A stretch of DNA of 64,000 nucleotides from JAWPMT01 sp965601475 (GCA_965601475.1 OZ271832.1:5580001-5644000), one strand, 5' to 3'; positions 1-7,449 are shown, counted from the stretch's first letter. Numbers and translations are program-made. Notes: a model not told the origin generated them from the letters alone.

Positions 1-40
1 TTTGAAACGAGGGATAATTGTGCCATTGAAATAATTTGAT

Positions 41-280
41 ATGAATAAGAAAGAGCTTCAAACTAGATTAGATTTCCTTGGTGTCGCTTCTCAAGCTTAT
101 TCATTGGAGGGAGAACTTGTACCTGATACTATCATTTTATACAACTCGTATCATAAATGGAAGGTGTTCTACCTTGATGAAAGAGGTGGTAGAAATGATG
201 AAAAAGTATTTGACTCTGAAAATGAAGCTTGCGAGCACATCTACAAGCTTTTCCGAGCATCAAAAGAGATAGAAGGTTAA
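41..280 (+). CDS. Imm59-like small immunity protein
   Basis: A 79-residue soluble protein with an ATG start. It shows a small alpha/beta pattern: an N-terminal helix, then the motif AYSLEGE, a WKVFYLDERGG strand-turn, and the C-terminal helix FDSENEACEHIYKLF. This order (YSLxG, W.V.Y.ERG, F.SE.EAC) matches my memory of the Imm59 family of polymorphic-toxin immunity proteins. Such proteins bind and neutralise a cognate toxin in the cytoplasm. No toxin gene lies next to it in the window, so if the family call is right it is an orphan or its toxin lies before base 1. It is the first of a long run of small + strand genes. The family assignment is from memory of the motif pattern; function is inferred. 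Confidence 0.6.
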   Translation: MNKKELQTRLDFLGVASQAYSLEGELVPDTIILYNSYHKWKVFYLDERGGRNDEKVFDSENEACEHIYKLFRASKEIEG

Positions 281-293
281 TATTTGAAATGAA

Positions 294-405
294 CCTCCGC
301 TGGCCTAAGTCTGTGACTTAAGTTTAGCAATTACAAGAGCACGAAAACGGAGAAGTTTTCAACTTCGACAATGAGGTGGGAAGTCCAATGGATAGACCTA
401 GTCTT
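294..405 (+). repeat. Repeat R1, copy a
   Basis: About 110 bp, repeated nearly in full at 5882-5993. It starts 14 bases after the stop of the Imm59-like gene; the other copy starts 4 bases after the stop of an unrelated gene. Both copies have an outer CTCCG/CGGAG pairing, an inner hairpin (AAGTC-TGT-GACTT) and the shared end GGATAGACCTAGTCT. Confidence 0.8.
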
Positions 406-423
406 GTACAGAAATAAAGAAAG

Positions 424-453
424 GCCCTTGCATTGATGCAAGGGCTTTTTTTA
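424..453 (+). terminator. Rho-independent terminator
   Basis: GCCCTTGCAT at 424-433 pairs with ATGCAAGGGC at 436-445, followed by a run of seven T. It probably ends transcription of the gene at 41-280. Confidence 0.75.
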
Positions 454-470
454 TGGTCGATATCGATCCC

Positions 471-531
471 CGCTCTTCGACATGTTCTGAAAGGCATGTC
501 GAAGGACAGATAAGTAGGGATTTGCAATCCC
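471..531. repeat. Palindromic repeat R2, copy a
   Basis: TTCGACATG (476-484) and CATGTCGAA (495-503) form a 9-bp inverted repeat with a 10-base spacer. A second hairpin, GGGATTTGCAATCCC, follows. Other copies are at 6017-6070, 9816-9877 and 12249-12310. Confidence 0.8.
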
Positions 532-566
532 CATCTCGACCTAGCCTGTCGGAAGATCATTTCGAA

Positions 567-585
567 GCGTAGGTTGTACCTACGC
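567..585. repeat. Hairpin repeat R8, copy a
   Basis: GCGTAGGT-tgt-ACCTACGC is a perfect 8-bp stem. A second copy at 7355-7377 keeps the stem with a different base pair (GAT/ATC instead of GGT/ACC). Degenerate relatives lie near 6553, 6660 and 8633. Confidence 0.65.
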
Positions 586-656
586 TTTCCTATTTATGTG
601 CTTTCGTAGCACGATGGTAGATCATCATTAGAAAATGTTGAGTGCTCAGTGTCGCC

Positions 657-720
657 TAGGAAAAGGGAAGCTACCATTTGGCTGGGGACTTCTCGCTGCA
701 CTCGAAGTGACGTGGTTCTT
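657..720. repeat. Repeat R3, copy a (partial)
   Basis: Shares the run from AAAAGGGAAGC to GAAGTGACGTGGTTCTT with copies at 2281-2390, 4741-4850 and 13315-13420. The 5' half seen in the other copies is degenerate here. The stretch 281-897 otherwise holds only R1, R2, R8 and a terminator; I see no gene in it. Confidence 0.7.
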
Positions 721-897
721 TAATGGTCATTCCTGATCCCTCAGAGGACCTTTTTTCATGCACGGCTATCCGCGCTTGAGGATAAAACAGAAAAAAGTTT
801 TGCAGGTGAATAGTAAATACCGGGTCAAAAACTTGTCAGTTAGGAAAGCAAGGGTGCTCCGTTGGTACGAGCCCCATCATTAAAAACCTTTTCAACT

Positions 898-1617
898 ATG
901 GATTATAGTCTAAGACCCAATCAGTTCACCGATGACCCCAACGATCAATTGGCTAAGGTGGAGCACTCAGGCACCACGACATTAGAACAAATCATCAGAC
1001 ACATGACCGGAGAGGGCGGCGCCATCAAAGAAAGTGAGGCCCGCTCCAATATCCTGGAGTTCTTCAAGTCAGTCAATTATTTTCTTGGCCTCGGTCAGAC
1101 CATTTCCCTGGACTTCCTGAAGATCAGGTTTTCCATTACTGGTGTTTTCTCCAGTAAGGACGACTATTTTGATCCCGATCGTCATCAGCTCAATATCAAG
1201 ATCACACCGGGCAGGTTCCTAAAAGCAGCGCTTTTGGAACTACCCCTGACCAAGGTAAAGGGCAGCACGACCTCCATCGTGTTGGAACAAGTATATGATT
1301 TCACCACCAAGACCCGGAACGAAGTGCTCACAGCAGGAGGCATGGTAAGGGTATTGGGAGAAAACATGACCCTCAATCTAACTGACGAGGAACAGGGTGT
1401 CTACCTGGTGGCCGATGACAGGACCCAAACCAAAGTACAATTTCTTCAACTCATCACTTATGGCGAGCTACTTTTTCAGGTTCCCGCCGGTCTTGCACCC
1501 GGCAACTATACGGTGGAAGTTCACGCCAGAATCCGGGGAGCTAAAGACCTGAGCAAAGGCATCATGCAGGACCTCAACCTGGTTGCCAACGATACCCTTA
1601 GCGAGATTGGAAGATAA
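898..1617 (+). CDS. HU-like DNA-binding / DUF4469 protein
   Basis: A 239-residue protein if started at ATG 898; an in-frame TTG at 862 would add 12 residues. The N-terminal half (about 1-120) matches the HU-like DNA-binding domain common in Bacteroidota (TTLEQIIRHMTGEGGAIKESE, ITPGRFLKAAL). The C-terminal half (about 140-235) fits the Ig-like DUF4469 domain (GGMVRVLGENMTLNL, GVYLVADD, PAGLAPGNYTVEV). Such proteins are thought to be nucleoid- or DNA-associated, but their role is unknown. It differs from its neighbours: it is larger, richer in G and C, and belongs to a broadly distributed family. A strong hairpin terminator follows directly. Confidence is high for the architecture, low for function. 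Confidence 0.8.
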   Translation: MDYSLRPNQFTDDPNDQLAKVEHSGTTTLEQIIRHMTGEGGAIKESEARSNILEFFKSVNYFLGLGQTISLDFLKIRFSITGVFSSKDDYFDPDRHQLNIKITPGRFLKAALLELPLTKVKGSTTSIVLEQVYDFTTKTRNEVLTAGGMVRVLGENMTLNLTDEEQGVYLVADDRTQTKVQFLQLITYGELLFQVPAGLAPGNYTVEVHARIRGAKDLSKGIMQDLNLVANDTLSEIGR

Positions 1618-1640
1618 ACCAAGCCTTCCTTCTGAGATGA

Positions 1641-1676
1641 AAAACGGGCGATGCACTGACGAGCATCGCCCGTTTT
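1641..1676. terminator. Strong hairpin terminator
   Basis: AAAACGGGCGATGC (1641-1654) pairs perfectly over 14 bp with GCATCGCCCGTTTT (1663-1676) across an 8-base loop. It begins 24 bases after the stop of the HU-like gene. The A-run and T-run at the two sides would let it work in both directions. Confidence 0.8.
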
Positions 1677-1809
1677 CATGGGGCCCATCCTTCATGGTTT
1701 CAATTTGTAGCCTTTCGTCGCCATGCACTACATCTTTCGGTACCCTCCTCATCACCGCTCGTAGCGCGGAAGTGTGTTTCCTTGCATTCTATTTACTTGG
1801 AATTACCTT

Positions 1810-1910
1810 TATTGCGGCTGTCACCCTGAGCGAGGTCGAAGGGTAGATCAGACGCTTGAGGGTTTTTCTACCGGTCTTTGTCTGGTTCGACAGGCTCACC
1901 ATGACAAGTC
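1810..1910. repeat. Repeat R4, copy a
   Basis: Begins GCGGCTGTCACCCTGAG and ends GGTTCGACAGGCTCACC-ATGAC. Further copies lie inside the long R5 units (about 4241-4345, 10296-10400, 10836-10890, 12709-12805). Related CCTGAG..GTCGAAGG / TTCGACAGGCTCA motifs are widespread between genes of Bacteroidota. The stretch 1618-2512 has no gene that I can support. Confidence 0.7.
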
Positions 1911-1918
1911 AAGGAGTG

Positions 1919-2135
1919 GCTTTTTTGGCTAAGCGCGCTTTACAATTAAAAGGCCCCGAGTAGCTTCTTTTCTTGTCCTTGTGCCGGACAGGCACATACT
2001 TTTCCTTAGATGAAAAGTATGCAAAAATCAAGACAGAATAATGCTTCCACGCATCCCGATAGCGATCGGGAAACCCCCGCACGCCCGCTATTCTGTCCGT
2101 CCAACGCGCTTCACTTCTTCGAAGTGGTTGGGGAG
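1919..2135. repeat. Structured repeat R6, copy a
   Basis: About 217 bp with close copies at 4902-5122 and 13472-13684. Stem 1 is CATACTTTTC (1995-2004) with GAAAAGTATG (2012-2021). Stem 2 is GACAGAATA (2032-2040) with TATTCTGTC (2089-2097), enclosing the palindrome CCCGATAGCGATCGGG. In copy b both stems have different bases but still pair, so the fold is conserved rather than the sequence. Confidence 0.8.
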
Positions 2136-2280
2136 TCTCTTTGGTCTAAGTATGCCATATGAAAAGAAAGACCTCTCGATTCCTCGAGGTGACAAAGGGT
2201 TTTGAACGTTATTTACTTTAGTTGGGGGGTTAATGTACTATCGATGTCAAGGTTACTCTAGCAAGGCCGAGTGCTCATCC

Positions 2281-2390
2281 GATTTGTCATGTCGAACCGA
2301 AGTGCAACGAAGTGAGACATCTTCCCAGGATAAGGGAAGCAACCATTTGGCTGGGGACTTCTCGCTACATTGGAAGTGATGTGGTTGTTT
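2281..2390. repeat. Repeat R3, copy b
   Basis: Full-length copy: GATTTGTCATGTCGAACCGA, then TCTTCCCAGGA..GGGAAGC, then GGGGACTTCTCGCTACA..GAAGTGATGTGG. It ends about 120 bases before the next gene start. Confidence 0.75.
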
Positions 2391-2512
2391 GAAGGGTCTT
2401 GTCTGATGACGCCGAGGCATACCCTACTATATTTGAAAGCGTAAGGAGACTTCGTGACGAACTCAAAGTCCACTCGAGTGAGTCGGAAAGGGCAAATCCA
2501 CTTATCGGGCAA

Positions 2513-2848
2513 ATGAACAAAGAATTGATATTGAAGGAATTTGAAAAGGAATATGAAGATTTAGCATCTATTGGATTGCGGATTGATGGTGTTACCGAAA
2601 TACAACCTGGCCAATATGCTATCTCCGTTTCAGTTCCATTTTTTTTTGACCACAGAGCCGTGCCGAAAGAGTTTTTAGGGCTTTTGGTACGTACTTCTAC
2701 GCAATTGGGTGATTTACCAAATGAATTTAAGGATTTAGATCAAGAGAAGGATTACATATGGGCTTATCAGCGGTTTGAAAATTATGTGGAAAACAATGAA
2801 GGAATTATTAGAGATAAGTTCAATGCCCCAGATCTTTCTAAGAAATAA
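2513..2848 (+). CDS. Hypothetical protein, possible immunity gene
   Basis: A 111-residue soluble protein from ATG 2513. The frame stays open back to a TTG at 2399 next to repeat R3; I prefer the ATG because the upstream part reads like repeat-flanking sequence. It begins with a charged helix (MNKELILKEFEKEYEDL), then beta segments around GIRIDGVTEIQPGQYAISVSVPFF read as strands, then an acidic helical end (EFKDLDQEKDYIWAYQRFENYV). I do not recognise a family. Size, acidity, AT-rich composition and position in the small-gene array are compatible with an immunity protein, but this is inference only. Confidence 0.6.
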   Translation: MNKELILKEFEKEYEDLASIGLRIDGVTEIQPGQYAISVSVPFFFDHRAVPKEFLGLLVRTSTQLGDLPNEFKDLDQEKDYIWAYQRFENYVENNEGIIRDKFNAPDLSKK

Positions 2849-3017
2849 ATGTTGGATGCTCTTTGTTTTGGGGACTTTGAAATGCATAGAGTAAATTGTA
2901 TTCGATGGGAGGAGCAAGGCAAGATCCCTAGGTATATGGTCTAAGCCCCGCAACTGGTCCAAGTTTAAAAAACAAGAACTGGTTCAAACACCTGGCGACC
3001 CCGTCCGCTTGGAGCTA

Positions 3018-3172
3018 TCTCTTATTTCGTATTCCATACCCTCTCACTCACGTTGTAGAGGCTGCGGGCGAGAGGACGCTGAGGTATTGCAGCACTGTAT
3101 TTGAAGAGTGTCGGAAATATGGGGAGAAACTCAGAGTGCTCTGCTAGTGACTCTGAGGGTTTAAGTAAAATA
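3018..3172. repeat. Repeat R7, copy a (gene-upstream module)
   Basis: About 155 bp directly upstream of the gene at 3173. It shares GAAGAGTGTCGGAWATATGG, GAGAAACTCAGAGT and CTCTGC.AGTGAC.CTGA with copies at 5127-5287 and 11050-11200. Each copy precedes a small membrane-protein gene, so it may carry the promoter. A TTG-started reading from 3101 runs through it, but is more likely chance. Confidence 0.7.
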
Positions 3173-3463
3173 ATGAGGAAACTACTATTACGGATAATTC
3201 TCAATTATGTCGTTTTTATTGTATTGCGGTACGCCAACATTTTCATGGGTTTCGGATTTGGTTTTGGAACGGCATCCAACTATCAAAAATGGTATGTTAC
3301 CTGGATTCATTTGCCCGCGTTGGTCATTCAAATCACAACTATCTATTTGGTAGCAAGAAAATGGAAAGAAGGATACCACGCTACAGTTGTGGCACTGTTC
3401 CTGATTTCGATGTTTCTAATAAGCCATTTCCTATTAGGAAATATGATTCTTTTACCTAAATAG
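3173..3463 (+). CDS. Small three-helix membrane protein
   Basis: A 96-residue protein from ATG 3173, with about three transmembrane segments (ILNYVVFIVLRYANIFMGF, WIHLPALVIQITTIYLVA and VVALFLISMFLISHFLLGN) and a glycine/phenylalanine-rich turn FGFGFGTASNYQKW. No family is recognised. Its first 51 codons are repeated almost exactly at 5288, where the copy is broken. The start is supported because the near-identical copy keeps ATGAGGAAACTACTA with the same upstream R7 module. Small multi-spanning inner-membrane proteins are a common type of immunity factor against pore-forming toxins; that role is inferred here. Confidence 0.7.
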   Translation: MRKLLLRIILNYVVFIVLRYANIFMGFGFGFGTASNYQKWYVTWIHLPALVIQITTIYLVARKWKEGYHATVVALFLISMFLISHFLLGNMILLPK

Positions 3464-3558
3464 GGCATTGAAATTGCTAGGGGAGGCTTTCGACACGGTC
3501 AGATAGGAAAGGCCTATGATGCCGGCCATTGCAGAAATACTAGAAGCTGGAACAAAAA

Positions 3559-3816
3559 ATGTTGAATATGACTATTAGAACAATCATTTTGAATAAATCA
3601 AGTATTCTTCTTGTACTTGTTTTGGGGTATTCAATATTCATCTCCTACAGATATGCTGAGGAAAGACAGATGTTCAAAGAATTGGCAAATAAAAATCAAG
3701 GATATATGGACAAAAATTTGAATTTGAATGATGAAATCTTGCGGTTGAAAACAGAATTAGATGAGTGCAAACTCAAACAGGCAATGGATTCGCTCAATAA
3801 TCAATCAAATGCTTAA
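3559..3816 (+). CDS. Small membrane-anchored coiled-coil protein
   Basis: An 85-residue protein with one N-terminal transmembrane segment (SSILLVLVLGYSIFISY, about residues 14-30) and a charged coiled-coil tail (YMDKNLNLNDEILRLKTEL). The ATG at 3559 is preferred. The layout (one membrane anchor, then a heptad-like region ending near DSLNNQ) resembles the pair at 7450 and 7659, so these may be one loose family. No known domain is recognised. It lies 95 bases after the preceding small membrane gene. Function unknown; its place in the array makes an immunity-like role possible. Confidence 0.6.
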   Translation: MLNMTIRTIILNKSSILLVLVLGYSIFISYRYAEERQMFKELANKNQGYMDKNLNLNDEILRLKTELDECKLKQAMDSLNNQSNA

Positions 3817-3851
3817 AATGCCCACAGCAGCCCTACGGTAAAAATGAAAGA

Positions 3852-4372
3852 AATACCTCTCGTTTCCTCGAGGTGACATGGGGGTTTTGGAGGAGTAATG
3901 TTTTACGTAGGCTCCAGCCAAAAGGGCCTTCTTCATTTTAGTGAAAGGACGTAGCGATCAAGAAAAGCATAAAAATCTGTTTGAGTCCATTCAAAGGTTA
4001 TTTTGGGCCAGGGGAACATGAAATGGACGAGTTTTTTTTATGCCTTGAGCGCAAGGAAGTTTCACGTTAAGAAATGAACACAGCCTTGACTTTTTTGGCT
4101 ACTTTTTGGCGGTCCGCCGCGCGGTCAAGACAAAACAGTAGCGAATGTGCTTTTCATGCCCTCTACGAACCCATTTGGGTGTATTTTCTTAAGGAGAAAG
4201 TCTCTATCGTGCATTATGGACTAGACCCGTCATCAATACTCATTGCGGCTGTCACCCTGAGCCAGGTCGAAGGATAGATCAGACGCCTGATAGTTGCTTC
4301 TGGTACTGTCTATGGTTCGACAGGCTCACCATGACAAGTCAGTCCCGATAGTTATCGGGAGTTTTTTTGGGC
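3852..4372. repeat. Long repeat R5, copy a (type I, full)
   Basis: About 520 bp: CTCGTTTCCTCGAGGTGACAT, a conserved middle (GTGAAAGGACGTAGCGATCA, then CCTTGAGCGCAAGG), a hairpin around 4098-4143 holding GGCGGTCCGCCG, a CCCATTTGGGTG palindrome, repeat R4 and a CCCGATAGTTATCGGG palindrome followed by TTTTTTT. Full copies are at 9915-10425 and 12336-12850. The region 3817-5287 contains only such repeats. Confidence 0.8.
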
Positions 4373-4387
4373 TGGGCAGGCTACATG

Positions 4388-4725
4388 ACAAGGAAGGCCT
4401 CTCGATTCCTCGAGGTGACATAGGGTTTTAGAGTATGATGCGTTCCAAAGGCACCAGCCAAAGGGGCCTTGTTCATTTTAGTGAAAGGAACGTAGCGATC
4501 AAGAAAAGCATAAAAACCTGTTTGAGTCCATTTGAAGGTTTCTTTTAGTTTGGGTGACATGAAGTGGACGAGTTTTTTTTATGCCTTGAGCGCAAGGAAG
4601 TTTCGCGTTAAGAAATGAACACAGCCTTGACTTTTTTGGCTACTTTTTGTGTCAAGACAAAACAGTAGCGAATGTACTTTTCATCTCCTAACGACACCTT
4701 CTCGGAGTATTTCATGAAGAAAAGA
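4388..4725. repeat. Long repeat R5, copy b (type II end)
   Basis: Matches R5 from CTCGATTCCTCGAGG to CAAAACAGTAGCGAATGT, then switches to a different 3' part (TTCATCTCCTAACGAC..AAGAAAAGAAGACC) that leads into R3 and R6. The same switch and order recur at 13030-13684, so R5-II, R3, R4 tail and R6 form a composite unit of about 650-730 bp. Confidence 0.75.
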
Positions 4726-4740
4726 AGACCAAATACCCAC

Positions 4741-4850
4741 TCGATTTGTCATGTCGACCGAAGTGCAACGCATGGAGACATCTTCCCAGGAAAGGGGAAG
4801 CGGCCATTTGGCAGGAGACTTCTCGCTACACTCGAAGTGACGTGGTTCTT
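4741..4850. repeat. Repeat R3, copy c
   Basis: TCGATTTGTCATGTCGACCG to CTCGAAGTGACGTGG, nearly identical to copy d at 13315-13420 and close to copy b at 2281-2390. Confidence 0.75.
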
Positions 4851-4901
4851 TTGAGGTCTTTGTCTGGTTCGACAGGCTCATCATGACAAGTCAAGGAGTG
4901 G

Positions 4902-5122
4902 CTTTTTTGGCTAAGCGCGCTTTACAATTAGAAGGCCCCGAGTAGCTTCTTTTCTTGTCCTTGTGCCGGACGGGCACTTCATTTTTGTCTTGATACAAAA
5001 ACGAAGCAAAAAGATCAAGAAAGAATCAAGCTTCTACGCATCCCGATAGCTATCGGGAACCACCACACCCTCGCGATTCTTTCTGGCCCTCGCGCTTCAT
5101 CTTCTGCGAAGTGGTTGGGGAG
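4902..5122. repeat. Structured repeat R6, copy b
   Basis: Same order as copy a, but both stems have changed bases. Stem 1: TTCATTTTTGT (4978-4988) with ACAAAAACGAA (4995-5005), one mismatch. Stem 2: AGAAAGAATC (5018-5027) with GATTCTTTCT (5075-5084), perfect. The flanks (GGCCCCGAGTAGCTTCTTTT, GAAGTGGTTGGGGAG) are unchanged. Confidence 0.8.
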
Positions 5123-5126
5123 CGCT

Positions 5127-5287
5127 TGCAGGTGACACTTCCTTCCACTAACGCATAGCCTCTTCTTTCTGGGGATAGAGGGTGACCGGGCGTTGAGGTG
5201 TGCAGGACTATCTTTGAAGAGTGTCGGATATATGGGGAGAAACTCAGAGTCCTCTGCGAGTGACTCTGACGGGGTTCAAGTAAAATA
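5127..5287. repeat. Repeat R7, copy b
   Basis: Gene-upstream module nearly identical to copy c at 11050-11200 (CGCATAGCCTCTTCTTTCTG, then GAAGAGTGTCGGATATATGG, CTCTGCGAGTGAC), and ending in GTAAAATA directly before the ATG at 5288, exactly as copy a ends before 3173. Confidence 0.75.
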
Positions 5288-5491
5288 ATGAGGAAACTAC
5301 TAAAACGGATAATTCTCAATTATATCGTTTTTATTGTATTGCGGTACGCCAACATTTTCATGGGTTTCGGATTTGGTTTTGGAACGGCATCCAACTATCA
5401 GAAATGGTATGTTACCTGGATTCATTTGCCCGCGTTGGTCATTTACAGAAGGCACAAGCGGATTCTTGCGGCAGAAGCGGGATTTTGTTAA
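5288..5491 (+). pseudogene. Truncated duplicate of the 3173 membrane gene
   Basis: The first 51 codons are almost identical to the gene at 3173, starting ATGAGGAAACTACTA and including FGFGFGTASNYQKWYVTW. The match stops abruptly after ..CGTTGGTCATT. From there the sequence reads TACAGAAGGCACAAGCGGA, also present near 6697 in front of another gene, and the frame ends 15 codons later. The second and third transmembrane segments are lost. This is a recombination break joining a 5' gene fragment to the leader of the next module. A short 67-residue product could still be made, but I treat it as a broken copy. Confidence 0.75.
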
Positions 5492-5533
5492 ATATCAGGA
5501 TTTGTACAAAGAAGTGATTTTTAGTTTTTCAGC

Positions 5534-5878
5534 TTGATAAAGGTGATTACTCTTACAGGGATTTTACTGCTTATAAAGCTTGTGGTACTTACCTTTTTTG
5601 TGATTGGCATGCTTACGATTGGTATAAGTAGGGTGTATAAATCTACGGATGCATTTAACGTACTGGTTAGAGAGATTGAGAAGAATAATTCGATGGTCAG
5701 AACTGGACTTATTGTTAAGGGAAATGTATCCGCAAAAACCACTCAAAAGTCACAAGGGTATGCATGCTTCAAGTTCTCAGTTTATGGCGATACTTCCAAA
5801 AACAGCAAAGTTGATGCTTGCTTGATCAAATTAGATGGGAACTGGAAGATTGAAAACATCAGTCTCGAAGAGATTTGA
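5534..5878 (+). CDS. Small membrane protein, Coa1/Tim21-like tail
   Basis: About 114 residues. There is one N-terminal transmembrane segment (GILLLIKLVVLTFFVIGMLTI) and an extracytoplasmic alpha/beta domain whose end (VKGNVSAKTTQKSQGYACF, then KFSVYGDTSKNSKVDACLI and GNWKIENISL) resembles the C-terminal part of small Coa1/Tim21-like proteins often found near immunity genes. There is no suitable ATG: TTG 5534 and GTG 5543 are the possible starts. It sits 42 bases after the truncated duplicate and is followed after 4 bases by repeat R1b, the same repeat that follows the Imm59-like gene. The family call is weak. Confidence 0.55.
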   Translation: MIKVITLTGILLLIKLVVLTFFVIGMLTIGISRVYKSTDAFNVLVREIEKNNSMVRTGLIVKGNVSAKTTQKSQGYACFKFSVYGDTSKNSKVDACLIKLDGNWKIENISLEEI

Positions 5879-5881
5879 TCC

Positions 5882-5993
5882 TCCTCCGGCTTAAGTCTGT
5901 GACTTGAGTTTAGCAATTATAAAAGCACAAAAACGGAGAAGTCTTCAACTTGGGAAATGAGGAGGGAGCTTTGATGGATAGACCTAGTCTGAG
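5882..5993 (+). repeat. Repeat R1, copy b
   Basis: Second copy of the 110-bp element at 294-405, starting 4 bases after a stop codon. The inner hairpin is CTTAAGTC-TGT-GACTTGAG, and the outer CTCCG/CGGAG pairing is kept. The genes upstream of the two copies are unrelated, so the element travels with gene 3' ends or marks a recombination point. Confidence 0.8.
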
Positions 5994-6016
5994 GTTGGTG
6001 GCTTTTATGAGGTTAC

Positions 6017-6070
6017 TCGCTCTTCGACATGTTCTGAAAGTCATGTCGAAGGATAGATAAAGAGGGATTT
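6017..6070. repeat. Palindromic repeat R2, copy b
   Basis: TTCGACATG..CATGTCGAA inverted repeat followed by GATAGATAA..GGGATTTG. Like copy a, it lies downstream of an R1 element, so R1 and R2 occur in the same order twice (294-531 and 5882-6070). Confidence 0.75.
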
Positions 6071-6126
6071 GTACCTGCCACATTTGACTTGGACGACGCA
6101 TTTTTGGAGGGAAATAAACTTGACAA

Positions 6127-6492
6127 ATGTCCACAGTAGAAAAAAGGTATTGGGAATGGCAAGACAGATTTTACTATGGTGAATTACGACTTGGTATGTC
6201 GGTTCAAGATGCCTTTAATGCAGGCCTCCTTCGTACAAGGGAAGGTAGTTTGGAAGTAATGGCCAATGACGTTTGGAAGGTTGATGTCACAGGTGATTCA
6301 ATTACGGGCATTCATTATCAACAAACCTTCTTTAGCATGATTAGAGATGATTTATGGGAGCTAGAGTTATCGGTGTTTGAGTCTGTATTACGGACTCAAA
6401 TGAAACCCGTCAAGTCCGATTATGAGGGTGATAAATTGAGAGTAGTGTTCAGGGACCATTTTGTTGCGGTGGCAAGTTTGCTGGCAAGATAG
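6127..6492 (+). CDS. Hypothetical protein, possible immunity gene
   Basis: A 121-residue soluble protein from ATG 6127. It starts with an aromatic helix (RYWEWQDRFYYGELRLGMSV), has a central sheet-like part (NDVWKVDVTGDSITGIHYQ) and ends with LRVVFRDHFVAVASLLAR. It is acidic and Trp/Tyr-rich, which is common in immunity proteins, but I recognise no family. It stands alone between repeat R2b and R8-like junction sequence. An unknown single-domain protein; the defensive role is inferred from context. Confidence 0.6.
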   Translation: MSTVEKRYWEWQDRFYYGELRLGMSVQDAFNAGLLRTREGSLEVMANDVWKVDVTGDSITGIHYQQTFFSMIRDDLWELELSVFESVLRTQMKPVKSDYEGDKLRVVFRDHFVAVASLLAR

Positions 6493-6746
6493 ACGGTGCC
6501 CACTACAGTCCCAGGTTGTAACCTAAAAAACAAAGCTGGTTCAAGCGTCCGCTTGGACCTACGCTTTTGTTATTTGGTAGCACAATGCTAGATGGAGAGA
6601 AGCTATTGTGAATATTTGAAGGAATGCCATTCCTCTTTCAGAAGGGGTTGATATTTGAAAGTAGATTCAATCTATGCTCAGTGGACTCAGTATATTACAG
6701 AAGGCACAAGCGGACATTGGGCCAGAGTGGGGAATTAACCGGGATA

Positions 6747-7208
6747 TTGAAGAAACTGTTAAAATACTCATTTTTGTTAAGCTACCTTTTTTGGGGTGGC
6801 TTAGTTCTGTACTCTCTTCTCATGGGAGCGATGTACAATATTCATTTCAATTTGTTCAGTGAGAAATGCGATAATGTGAAGGCATTTGAAATAAAGCCAT
6901 CTTTAAGAGAAGGGAAATTGGACATCAATTATACTTACAGTTCGAAGAACAAGAATTTCACTGTATCAGACTCTTTTTTCAAAGAGGTTTTTGAGAATCG
7001 AGTTGGTAAGAACCCGTCAACGCTGACTGTTTGTTACAATGCATCCTTTCCTCAATACAATTACATTGAAGGAGTGAATTTTAAATCAAGGTACTTTAAC
7101 ACTGGGTTAGCCATAGGAGGGTTCTTCTTAGTTCTTACACTCCTATTTGATCTTTTTGGAAATAAATCGAAAATGGCCGAAAAGTATGAGAGAGCCTTTG
7201 AAGGTTGA
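6747..7208 (+). CDS. Two-helix membrane protein with external domain
   Basis: From TTG 6747 it would have 153 residues. A first transmembrane segment (YSFLLSYLFWGGLVLYSLLMG), an external domain of about 80 residues with GKLDINYTYSSKNKNFTVSD and YNASFPQYNYIEGVNF, and a second transmembrane segment (TGLAIGGFFLVLTLLFDLFG) end in a charged tail. The frame is open back to ATG 6624 (preceded by GAAGG), but 6660-6720 contains R8-like sequence and the ACAGAAGGCACAAGCGGA block shared with 5444, so the longer N-terminus looks like junction sequence. No family is recognised. Confidence 0.6.
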   Translation: MKKLLKYSFLLSYLFWGGLVLYSLLMGAMYNIHFNLFSEKCDNVKAFEIKPSLREGKLDINYTYSSKNKNFTVSDSFFKEVFENRVGKNPSTLTVCYNASFPQYNYIEGVNFKSRYFNTGLAIGGFFLVLTLLFDLFGNKSKMAEKYERAFEG

Positions 7209-7354
7209 GTCATCAGAAAGCGCGCATTTGTAACGCATGCAGATAAGAAAAGCCCACGTCGTTCGGCCCTTGCGGTGGTGTGAGGACTTTTTCCCCGGTC
7301 CTGAAATTGGTGGCTTTGATCTCTTTCTCCTCCATTGGAATGGAGATGATATTC

Positions 7355-7377
7355 GAGCGTAGATACAATCTACGCTC
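7355..7377. repeat. Hairpin repeat R8, copy b
   Basis: GAGCGTAGAT-aca-ATCTACGCTC is a perfect 10-bp stem with a 3-base loop, followed by CAGTGG. The same GTAGAT.CAATCTA block with CTCAGTGGA occurs at 6661 and a shorter form at 8634, each upstream of a small gene. Confidence 0.7.
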
Positions 7378-7449
7378 AGTGGGGGATCATTACCATACAA
7401 CGAAAGCAAAGGCCAGGAACCAATTATAAAGAGAATAATAGAAACAGGT

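Noticed and set aside
324..560. Minus-strand open frame across R1/R2 (and similar ones at 5910-6134 and 9511-9939)
   Set aside because: They share a stretch such as IPTYLSFDMPFRTCRRA only because they cross repeat R2; no independent coding signal.
3101..3172. TTG-started extension of the 3173 gene
   Set aside because: This part is repeat R7; the broken copy at 5288 shares the same ATG and the extension is not kept in frame there.
4074..4277. Short open frames in R4/R5 on the + strand (also 10808-10990 and 12899-13087)
   Set aside because: They begin and end inside repeats and differ in frame between copies.
5050..5319. Minus-strand frame over R7 (also 11043-11294 and 3022-3204)
   Set aside because: Its apparent conservation equals the DNA conservation of repeat R7; it overlaps the start of the + strand genes.
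6624..6746. Longer N-terminus for the gene ending at 7208 (ATG 6624)
   Set aside because: The extra codons run through repeat-like sequence also present at 5444 and 7355; TTG 6747 directly before the membrane helix is more likely, though not certain.
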